NCBI GenBank assembly: GCA_020080175.1
Contig: JAGHQL010000162.1
Span: forward strand, 1 to 63,559
Direction: 5' to 3'
From: Glutinoglossum americanum
Taxonomy: Eukaryota > Ascomycota > Geoglossomycetes > Geoglossales > Geoglossaceae
DNA length: 63,559 nucleotides
The position numbers were made by a program, and so were the translations under genes. The notes beneath the pieces were generated by a model, which was not told where the DNA came from, did no database searches, and worked only from the letters and a program-made list of their open reading frames with translations. Numbering within the stretch: the first letter of the stretch is position 1; every line of letters starts with the position of its first letter. This document shows, piece by piece, positions 49,353 to 58,836 of the stretch.

Positions 49353-50678
49353 ATGGCTGATAGCCCGGATCTTGTTGTTCATACAACGTCGTCCCTCGAA
49401 CCATCACACAATGTTGCACCTGATCCCGATCTAGGTGGTTCAGAATCGGAGTGGGAATATGAGTACGACGATAATGAGACGGAGGTTAGCACAGTTACCG
49501 CGAGCTTTACAGTGTGGTTTTACTAAAGCTAGCTAATGTCGCAGACCTTCTACGTGACGGTGGAGCTTACGCCTGGTCTGTCTGCGCCCAACACCAAACT
49601 CCCGAGGAAGCCGAGGGATTCTCATGGTATTCATGATGCCGATGATCAATCTGCAGATGATGGAGATGCGCCGCCAGAGGAAGATGATCTAAACGGTGTG
49701 GAAGAGCGTCACGAGTTCGAGGAAGACATGCCTCATCGAGTTCAGATCCTTGACCTTCATTCGCTAGATCCACTTATCTCCTTCCAAAATCGAATTCACC
49801 ACTGCGAATGGGCCTCTTCCGTTAGCTCCTCACTCTTCTTTACTGCTCATGACCCCTCCAATCCATCCATCCCCGTAGTCCGCTCTACACCGCATTTCGA
49901 TCTAATTGGCATCTCCTCTTCCCGAATGACCTCTTCAGCCACTCACCTCGCACCAAGGAATCCTGGTCGCCCAACTCGAGATGATCTTTTTATCACGGAA
50001 GGACCTCCCCGCCAGCAACCACAAGACAATATCACCTTAACGCCCACTACGGTCGGTACGCTTATGCCGATACAGTTGAACCCCTCAGTCGATGCTTCTC
50101 GCAAAGCACAAGCTTCATTCCTCGAGCGCCTTTCCGCCATAAAACGTACTGCAGGCGAACAGGACGAGGTGACTGTCATAGCAAAGAAAGTGTTACACGG
50201 CACTGGATGGCGGTATCAACGGCGAAGTAAACTGCAAATGCTTGAAGATAGGGTAGAAGAGGGTGATGAGCTTGCGGAAAGGGTATTGGCGGATATGTAT
50301 ATGCCGAGTCGGCGGCCCGAAGTAGTGGGACGGCCGGAGATCGGCCTGGGCAGTAGAGGCGGCAGGGTGAAGACAAGATACGCAAGAGGAAGACCCGGAA
50401 GACCAAGAACGTCCGGCATGACGGCATTGTTCAATCACACAGTTGCGGGTGCCAGTAGGGAGGAGGGGAGTGCAGAACCTTTAGGATACACACCAGAATC
50501 TTGGGATGAGATAGAAGCTAGACTGTGCCCAAGGAAGCCACCTCATCCTCCTGGGGGGTCACATCCTTTTGGGGCATCACACCACCCTGAGGCGCCACAT
50601 CCTCCCCAGGATGTACCATGGCCTGTAACCAGATACCAAGGGGAATCAGTGGGGAACAAGGAGATTAGCTCCCCCTAG
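49353..50678 (+). CDS. TFIIIC subunit with triple-barrel domain (tau55/Sfc7-like)
   Basis: Two exons, 49353-49484 and 49545-50678, give 421 residues. An acidic leader ending SEWEYEYDDNETE runs into TFYVTVELT, the first strand of the TFIIIC triple-barrel domain. VQILDLHSLDPLISFQN and HCEWASSVSSSLFFTAHD continue it. This domain pairs two TFIIIC subunits and helps the factor bind tRNA promoters. Later, a basic helical segment (KKVLHGTGWRYQRRSKLQ) leads to RGRPGRPRTSG, an AT-hook-like motif at about residues 324-331. The C terminus is His/Pro-rich. The acceptor at 49544 restores ETETFYVT, a family hallmark. The gene lies divergent to a tRNA-Trp gene, 223 nt from the tRNA 5' end. Confidence 0.88.
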
Positions 50679-51284
50679 CGTAGCCTCTCAGTTATTAACG
50701 TCAGATCGGCAGATGGGGCAGAAGATGTTAGCATGCCTGATGCTCCTAACTAAATGGAACCCATAGTTTACAGTTTCCATCTTTCTAATATATATCAGCC
50801 CCTTGCAGTTATAAAAGAAGCAGCCCAAATGATAAACCATGTGTACTTTTCCATCCTGTGAAAGTCTTATGATATCGCTCTGTCAGTGTATGGTGTTCTC
50901 CAAGTATATGCGCAAACCTGCTTATGGCTCAATACCATGCTTGTCTCATCTGCTCAGATAACGTTCTCCCCAATCCTCTCAACCTTCAGCACTCGCATTG
51001 CAGGCGTAAGATTTTAGCCTAACGGCGCTAGCCTCTGAAACCCCTCCTCAATTCGAAATGACTCGGGCTTCGGCATGTTCCGTCAAGACGCGTTAAGTGG
51101 TGTCGCGAACGCGCGCATTTCTACAATTTTCTTGATCGCTTCGTCTAAAGTCATCACCTTCGCTCTTTACTATCTAGGAATGATCTAGCAGGCTTAATCT
51201 CGGATATTGGCTTTATCATAATATCTATTTTCTCTCTCTACACCTTGTTCTCGATACGAGCAAGCAATTCGAACAGTATCAACA
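50679..51284. other. Intergenic region
   Basis: About 600 nt between two plus-strand genes. No gene seen. Confidence 0.6.
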
Positions 51285-52789
51285 ATGACGTCTTCATCCG
51301 ATCCGCAAGATATCGTTGTTACCGTACCCCCGGCCCAATCTGCCACAACTGACGATCGTGAGCCAAAGCTAGAAGAGCTTGCAGCAAAAGCAACTCTTCA
51401 ATACTCCCTCAAGAACTATAGCTCTGCGACCGATCTCTATGCTCAGGCCTCCGAACTTCAGGCTGAGATCAACGGCGAAGACTCCTACAAGAACGCCGAT
51501 TTGCTTTTTCTCTACGGCCGAAGTCTCTACCAAGTAGGTGTGAGCAAGAGCGATGTTCTAGGTACGAAGGTCGCTGGAGGCGGAAGCGCAGATGGCGCTG
51601 GAAATGCAAAGGAAGCGGAGAGCAGCACAGCTGGTAATTCCTCAAAGGTTGAACAAGCAGTCGCTAGTAAGGCGATCGCAGAGGGGACTGAGGCGAAGGA
51701 TCGTGCCGGGAGCTCAAAGGCAGAGAGTGGACCCCCGAATAAACCCTTTTTCCAGATCACCGGTGACGAAAACTTTGATGATACTGACGATGAGGAAGGT
51801 GACGAAGGCGCAGAAGGAGGTGACGTAGCTACTGAAGAGGAAGATGACCTTAAGGCTGCTTGGGATATTCTAGATCTCTCACGCGTTCTCTTCGTTCGTT
51901 GGTGGGGGGAGGTTCAAGACGAAGACAAGGGGAAGTCTACTGAGGAACCGGAGGATGTTAGGCACATCAAGGAGCGCCTAGCAGACACACACGACCTGCT
52001 TGCTGAGATCTCTCTAGAGAGCGAGAGCTTCCAGTCCGCTGTAGCGGATTTCAGAACTGCGCTGAGACTGAAGGAGGAACTATACCCCGAAGACTCAAGT
52101 GTCCTCGCAGAGGCGCATTTTAAGCTGTCGTTGGCGCTTGAATTCGCCGCGACTACTGCATCTGGAGAGAATGGAGAAGAGGAGCCCAAAGTCGACGAAT
52201 CTGGCAGAGAGGAGGCGGCCAAGGAGATGGAGGCAGCAATTGCGTGCTGCAGGCTTAGGGTGCAACGAGAGGAGGCGGAGCTGGTGGCTGGAGGTGCCGA
52301 AGGGGTTGAAGGAGGGCATGTAAGGAAAACTAGGGTGACGAGAAGAAGCATCGACGATGTGAAGGAGATGATTGCGGAGATGGAGCAGCGGGTAAGACCT
52401 CCCTTAATTCCTATTCCACTGGGTGCTTGTCATCTGTAAAGTTCATATGAGGCTAACTCTCCTAACAGCTCACCGATCTACGCGCCTCACCAGTTCCATT
52501 TAGTGCCACCCTTGCAGACATTGGTGTGCACGATGGTTCAGGAACCCTTGGCAGCGTTCTTGGTTCTATCCTCGGCGAATCGCCAATAGAGCAGAAGGCA
52601 AGACTTGAAGAGGCTTCTAAGAATGCTAAGGACATTTCTGGCTTGGTGAGGCGGAAGAAGCACGTTTCAGTGCCGAATGAAATGGGCAAGGCAGAGAACG
52701 GGGTTAATGGAAATGGAAAGCGGAAAGTGGAGTTAGTAGAGGCGGAGGGCTCTTCGAAGAAAGCCAGAGTTGAGGATGCCTCTGATTAA
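51285..52789 (+). CDS. NASP/Hif1/Sim3-type histone chaperone
   Basis: Two exons, 51285-52391 and 52469-52789, give 475 residues. TPR-like helices start with LEELAAKATLQYSLKNYSSA and NADLLFLYGRSLYQVGV (about 28-90). A long acidic insert (TDDEEGDEGAEGG, EEEDD) interrupts the array. DLKAAWDILDLSRVLF, DTHDLLAEISLESESFQSAVADFRTAL and EAHFKLSLALEFA follow, matching SHNi-TPR proteins. The tail has a bipartite-type basic stretch, KRKVELVEAEGSSKKAR, likely a nuclear localisation signal. Members bind H3-H4 and, in fission yeast (Sim3), help deliver CENP-A. Which histone cargo applies here is not shown. Confidence 0.9.
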
Positions 52790-53920
52790 TATCTTACGGT
52801 TTCCTCTTCCTTTAACGTGTATAATATATTATTTCCGTGGGCTACTCACGAATGGCGGCAACTCGTAGAATTCAATTTAACGATTCTTTGAATGAGTGGA
52901 TTAGTAAGGATATCGATCCCAAACTGGTAATGCCGAAATTCTACACGTGACATATATAGTGTATAGTGAATTAGTCAGCCCGTGATTTTCCTAGAAAAGG
53001 CAGAACATCTCAGCGTTTCTTTGACAGTCCTTCTTCAACCCACTCCCTTCGTCATCCTCATATCATCCCTCTTCCAGCCGGCTTAACACAGGGAGGTCCT
53101 TTCGACGCTCCTACAATAGATCCCGTACTTGACCTTACGATTTGCAACGTGTTGTTGTCTCTCTTCGTTCCGGTAGTCTTTCTGTTACACGACGTGTCTT
53201 TGCCACCGGGCGGCGACGCGAAGCTCGTTGAATAGGAACGGGCTGGATTTCACACAACCAGAAGATCTGCTGTACTTATTTAATCGTGGACAATAATAAG
53301 CAAGAGCAGGTTTCTAAGAGTGGAAATATCAAAAAGATCAGGGCTCTGTTGTACTGTCCTGTCTACATACATTTCGGTGTGGATGACGGACGTTTTGAGG
53401 GTTCCCAGCCGCCTGAATTTTGTTACGCACCAAGCTTCTGCCCAACACAATCAGTGTATCTTCAACGTTTTGCATTCTCACATTCATTTTCGAAATCTTT
53501 GTGTTGCCAGATTGTGCTTCGCTGTTCTTGGTATCAAAAATTCGATTCCCTAATCATCAAGAAATCGAAGCTCTGGTGCCAAAAAGAAGATATCGTTCTA
53601 GGCAATACTAGCCTTTCACACATTCCCCGTTATATACTGACCGGAAATCGCACGGGACTTAGCTATCGAGATCAGAGATCTAATAGCTATCCTTGACGAT
53701 ATTTGTCGCTTGAAAGTATCCCTTTATTTCGCGGAGTCTTATTGTCGCCAAACCTCAACGTATACGAAGCGCCTGTCTATTGTACTTCAGGCTCTATTGA
53801 ACTACCCGTCCTCGCAACGGCGACAGCAGCTGGACGGTCTGGCACCAACTGTGCTTCAATCCTAACAACCTGTCCCCTCAACTCCAACCTGAGTAGTCTC
53901 GGAGCATATTCTTGTACATC
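52790..53920. other. Intergenic region upstream of MPE1
   Basis: About 1.1 kb. A frame at 53286-53696 begins without ATG and has no recognised motif; not called. Nothing else seen. Confidence 0.5.
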
Positions 53921-56175
53921 ATGTCTTCGTCTGTGTTCTTTAAGTTCAAGTCGCAGAAGGAGCCATCTCGGGTCACCTTTGATGGAACAGGAATCTCTGT
54001 CTTTGAACTGAAGAGGGAAATTATCAACATCAATCGTCTCGGTGACGGTACGGATTTTGAGTTGGCTGTTTATAATGAGGATTCCAACGAGGGTATGTAT
54101 CACGAACCCCATCCTCTCCCCTCGGGAGTGATTGGCTAACGGAACATAGAGTATGACGATGACACTACCATTATTCCTCGTTCGACTTCTATCATCGCAC
54201 GCCGGCTTCCACCTGCTAGGCCCGGTAAAGGAGGTGCTGCTCGTTACGTCTCTGGAAAGATGCCCGTTAATGCACTCAACTCTTCTCGAATAGAGAAGCC
54301 AACGTCCAAGCCTGCGATACCTGGGAAAAAGCCAGGCTCTCCAAGCACCACCACTGGGGGAAGTGACGCACAATCCGAGGAAGAAAAGATCGCTGCGATG
54401 TTCAAGGCTGGGGCTGAGCAATGGGATAAGCAGCAACAGGAGCTAGCCAAGTAAGTTTTTGCTACCTTTAACTCAGAGTTGTCTTGTTATGTGGCGGTGG
54501 AAGCATGCACCAAGGTTTTAAAATACTGACCTTCGCGTTACGTCTATGCAGTGCCACGCCTGTCCATAGAGGAGGCACCTTCAAAGGAAAACCGCAAAAT
54601 ATGGCCAACGTGCCAAATCACCCACCACCTACAGGATATATCTGCTATCGCTGTGGAGAGAAAGGTACGCCGTGTACCCGTAGTCTCCAAAATTTTTCCC
54701 TCTGGTGGCTTACTAGCTGTGCTAACATTTCTCGTTTCATTCTAGGTCATTGGATCCAATTATGCCCAACAAACTCAGACCCCACCTTCGATGGCCGCCC
54801 TCGCGTGAAACGCACGACAGGCATACCGCGCTCGTTCCTAAAAACAATCGAAAAGCCTGCGGCTCTCTCTGCCGATAGCTCTTCAGAAAATCTTGGTCCT
54901 CAACCTTCTGGAGTTATGGTTAATGCTGACGGGGACTTTGTCATTGCTGAGCCCGATAAGGCGTCATGGGAACAATACCAGGCGAAGGCTAAAGTGTCGG
55001 CTGCTGCGGAGAAGGTTGCAGCAGCAGGAAGTAAAGACCTACAGGACCGTGGTCTGGAATGTTCTATCGACAAGAGGCTCTTTGTGGAGCCAATGAAGAC
55101 TCCGTGCTGCGGACGTGTATATTGCTCGGACTGTATAACTAATGCTCTTGTGGAGAGTGATTTTGTCTGTCCAGGCTGTGAGAGCTCAGGGGTCTTGATC
55201 GATGATTTGAAAGCAGACGAAGAAACCGAAGCAAAAGTCAAGGCGTACATTGAGGAAAGAGATAAGCTTAGGAGGGAAAAGGAGAGATCAAAGAGTCCGA
55301 GCGTGAAACCAGAAACTAAACTCTCTCCCAAGCTCAACGTTAAGAAGGAAGACAAGGATAGGCCAACAACACCTGTTGTAAACGGCAATGGAGTAAAGTC
55401 ATCTACGCCAACGAAGAATTCAGTGTCCCCGGTGAATCCTAAGAAGAGGCCCGCAGAGGATGAACTTGACAATACACGCATTCCTAAAGGACCGGCTGCT
55501 ATGCGAAGCGATCAGCAACAACAACTGCAAGTGCACCCACAGCCACAACCACAGTTATTCAACAACAGTAATAATTTCCACCCTATCGACGGATTCGTAT
55601 CCAATGTCCCTTTCAACCAGCATCAGCAACAATTCAACAACGGCAATTTTTTCCCGCAACAAGGCATGAATCAGATGAGCTTTCAAAACGGCAATGATTT
55701 CATGGCGGCTAGCATGGGCGGAATGATGGGGATGGACCAGACCATGGTGAATCCGATGATGATGGGAGGTTACAATAGCAATGGCGGATATGGTAACAGC
55801 ACAGGTACGCTAGTTACCACGGGTGCCTTCCAGCATAGCGGGCCCTATGCTGGATATAGCGCGGCGAATAGCAACGGGATGATGGGGCCAAATGGAGTAT
55901 ATGGGCATGCGATGCCAATGCAGCCTCATTCAATGACAATGGGTGGTAGCATGCATATGAATGGTATAAACTCAATGAATGGCATGAGCAGCATACAGCC
56001 AGGTGTTGGCAACATGGGTTTCAACGGTGGTACATTTCCGAACCAACAGCGTACTGTATTTAGCGAGCCGTTCCCCAGCGAGGAGGATAATGCTTATTTT
56101 CGCAAGCCGGTGAATCCGCATCGCCACCAGGCGAGGCAAAGAAGAGTTCGGCCAAGCGACTACCGGGAGTTATGA
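53921..56175 (+). CDS. MPE1: Cleavage/polyadenylation factor Mpe1 (RBBP6-like)
   Basis: Four exons join in frame: 53921-54092, 54150-54450, 54552-54664 and 54746-56175, giving 671 residues. The N-terminal DWNN ubiquitin-like domain (SSVFFKFKSQKEPSRVTFDG, then DDDTTIIPRSTSIIARRLP) spans about 1-75. A CCHC zinc knuckle, CYRCGEKGHWIQLC, has ligands Cys189, Cys192, His197 and Cys202. A RING/U-box-like domain follows at about 297-345 (CSIDKRLFVEPMKTPCCG, YCSDCI, CPGC). The C-terminal third is Gln/Asn/Met/Gly-rich low complexity and ends in a basic motif. Mpe1 is a core subunit of the 3'-end processing complex and senses or licenses pre-mRNA cleavage. ATG 53921 starts directly at the DWNN strand. 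Confidence 0.95.
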
Positions 56176-56906
56176 GATTTTCATTGAGGTGACCGTACTC
56201 AAGATTACGATTCAATTGGCGGTCAGCCGTAACCGCCCTGTGAGATACACTCTACAACGACGGTACATACTGGATCATGAGGGCGACCGATACCTAGAGC
56301 AGTGTTCGATATTTCTTCTGTTGTCTCTTTCCGGTGGTATGTGAGCATAAATGCATCAGGACGGCAAGGGCGTACAATTCGTTGCTGCACAATTCCAGTC
56401 TTTCGGCGTTAGTCAGTGGGTCGGCGTTGTATGGAAACACCGCGGCAGGGTAGGCGTTTATATAGACCCAATTCTCGACCGCCTGCGTGAGAGCTTCCCC
56501 ATACGTTATTAGATAGCTTTGATTCCACACTGTACTTACGCTGTAATTATCTATGCGGAGTACTCCATACTAGCCAATAAATTTTTATTTGAAAACATCT
56601 GAACCCCCAATCACTCAAAGTTTGTAAGATAGTGGTTGTAGTTTGATTGGTCATTTAGAAGCCACGTGCCGCTACTCCCGTTTCCGGGCGCCGCTCTTTT
56701 AATCCGCCAACTTTCCAGGATTCCTGATCCTTCCTTTGCTTCCTCACCGACGGATACAACGAACCAATCGAGACCATCAACTATTGAGAACCCCTCCGGC
56801 GATTGCTCTCAACAAACTAACACAACAATTACCTTCACCAGTCCCAAGCTCTTAAAGCGCAGAACAATCCTCACAAGCAAAGAATCAAAGGCAAAACTGG
56901 CATACC
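56176..56906. other. Antizyme upstream region
   Basis: About 730 nt between MPE1 and the antizyme start. A minus-strand frame at 56294-56530 has a protein-like look but begins without ATG; not called. Confidence 0.5.
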
Positions 56907-57846
56907 ATGGCGAAACTTACCAGTAGTAGTATGAAATCGAGCAGTAGTAATAACCACTACCAAATGGTTGCGGACACTCGTCCAAACATCCTCGCTAGCT
57001 GCTATGTTGTCGACACGGGCTTGAAAGGGTTTCATTATTCCTCTACCGGGGCCGGCGGTATATTCCAATTTCTAGAATAATATTTGTGCTTCATGCCTAC
57101 CGCTGACTCTCTCCTTAGGGGCCCAGTGGTATTCCTGAGGTAGGCTCGGGAAGCACATCGCCGCCCCGAAGTCCCCCCCTCATAGCTAGTCGGTACAACA
57201 AGACGGCCAGCCCTGAAACCTCGAACTTCAATAGGGGACTGCCACGAGGGGGGGCAGCGCACACCATCACGGAGGAGTGTGAGAGACTCTTCTGCGAATC
57301 CATGAAGATTGTGTTCCTTGGTGAGAGGGGCTCGACCGATAGTGGAGCGCTTGTGACGGGTGCGCATCTATCTAGCAATAATCATGCAAACATTATAACA
57401 GGGAGCCCTAGAGGTGAGGCGAATGCAGGGCTCTTGAAAGGGAGCAGAGACGTTCACGAATGGTTAGAGGTCTGGGATTATGTCGGAGGAGCCAGATTTC
57501 GAGGGTTTGTGGGTGGTGGGGACGACGCCAAAAGCCTCTTTATTTTCTTTGACGAGGGAGTCATCGGCAGAGATTTGAAGCATGGGTATGCCAAGAATCA
57601 ACCAGTATGAACCGCACTGACTCTTTCATCAATAGACTCATTTCACTACTGGAACTTGCTGGATCGACATATTTCCAATGTTCGCAACTCGTTGTCTGTA
57701 TTGACCGTACGACAGACGCAGTGGAAATGAAGAGCTTGATGAGGGATCTCGGATGGGTTGGCTTTGAACTTATTACGCTGGGCTCATGGGCTGGCGGGGC
57801 AGATATCGTTAGTAAACGCTGGTTATTCCTAGGAATGGATGTTTGA
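56907..57846 (+). CDS. OAZ: Ornithine decarboxylase antizyme, expressed by +1 frameshifting
   Basis: Three exons: 56907-57057, 57119-57585 and 57636-57846. The zero frame runs MAKLTSSSMK... and ends GAQWYS at a TGA at 57136-57138. Skipping one base at TCC-TGA (57133-57138) opens a +1 frame that reads EVGSGSTSPPRSPPL and, after about 50 residues, EECERLFCESMKIVFLGE. It ends CSQLVVCIDRTT, LMRDLGWVGFELITLGSW, SKRWLFLGMDV and TGA. The product is 275 residues. The antizyme core (ESMKIVFLGE, GWVGFELITL, WLFLGM) is family-typical. Antizyme binds ornithine decarboxylase monomers, sends them to the proteasome and blocks polyamine uptake; high polyamine raises the frameshift rate. The short intron inside the first frame keeps the shift site in phase. 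The gene looks whole. Confidence 0.93.
57133..57138 (+). promoter_or_regulatory. Programmed +1 frameshift site UCC-UGA
   Basis: In the zero frame the codons are TGG TAT TCC TGA. TCC followed by the TGA stop is the conserved antizyme shift site. The zero frame and the +1 frame meet exactly here: (57302-57137) is a multiple of three, so the downstream core is in the +1 frame. A possible hairpin, TCGGG (57146-57150) with CCCGA (57165-57169), starts 7 nt after the stop codon. Confidence 0.88.
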
Positions 57847-58836
57847 CATAATTGGCATGGTTTCATAAGCCGAATTTCTCTCGTTTGCCTACCCTAATCA
57901 TTTGTGTACTATAAACACTGTCGCTCTTCGATAAGTGGTATACTCGAAAATCCATTGCAACGCGTATGCTCAAGCCTATCTGGTGCTCCATTGGTCAGAT
58001 AACTGGACTAGTTCATCCAATTTGGGCCTACAGTATGTGGGTGAATTTGACTTGTGGAAAGAGGAGGACTAGCCTATCTCTGTGCTACACTAGAACAAAA
58101 CCCCGTCTCATCTCGGCTGGACGTATCCGTGCGCTGTTTTCTATCTCCGCCATGCGGCATCGGTCTGAACCAGGCGACCCGAATTCATGGTTTCCGAACG
58201 CTTGCTTTTGTTCCAGCCGATCGTTCGGTGGAAGTTCGTCGGTCTCTATTGGATAAGAACTCACAGTTTACGTTGATTTTTGGCAGTCGAGATTACTCTC
58301 CAAGCAGCCACCGATGCATCCTAGTCCCTGGCTGGGGAACCGGGATACAAGGATCGTGGGGTGGAAAAGCACTGCCTCCCCACCCAATCACAGCCCTGAT
58401 GTGCCTAGATCTCTGGGTTCTTGAAGCAAGCTTGCGCTTGTTCAGGATATTTCCGGAGCCTCAATGATGGGTGATTGAACTGCGTTGCTGCAAGGCGGCC
58501 AAAGGCTGCAAGCGGGAAGGGAAGAAATGTACTAAACGGAACGATAAGGCGGACAAGCAGGAAGAGTCATCGTATTTTCCTTCCCTCCCACATTTCTCCT
58601 CTATCCAACCTTTTTATCACTCTTATGCTTTTCATTGCATCAGAGCTGATGCTCTCTGTCAAGGGCCTGTTACCATAGAATAGCTATCCTATAATTCTAT
58701 TGGTGAATCCAGAATCTTGATTTAAGCGTTTATCGCATCCTCTAGGAACTATGCTGATGTTTCCAACAGTATCTCGCAACGAAATATGCCGGAGAATTAG
58801 ACTTGTAACTCGGCGGCCCGGGTGGCAGAGCTGCTC
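57847..58836. other. Intergenic region with unassigned protein-like frames
   Basis: About 1 kb. A plus-strand frame ending at 58467 reads protein-like sequence (LDVSVRCFLSPP, FRTLAFVPADRSVEVRRS) without an ATG. A shorter upstream frame (WSDNWTSSSNLGLQYVGEF) is in a different phase. No family is recognised and no splice pair was fixed, so this is left uncalled. Confidence 0.35.

Noticed and set aside
53286-53696. 136-codon frame upstream of MPE1
   Set aside because: Begins at GTG, not ATG, lacks motifs, and sits where a promoter is expected.
56294-56530. Minus-strand frame with protein-like composition between MPE1 and antizyme
   Set aside because: Starts at GTG with no ATG until near its end and no acceptor that joins it to an upstream exon was found.
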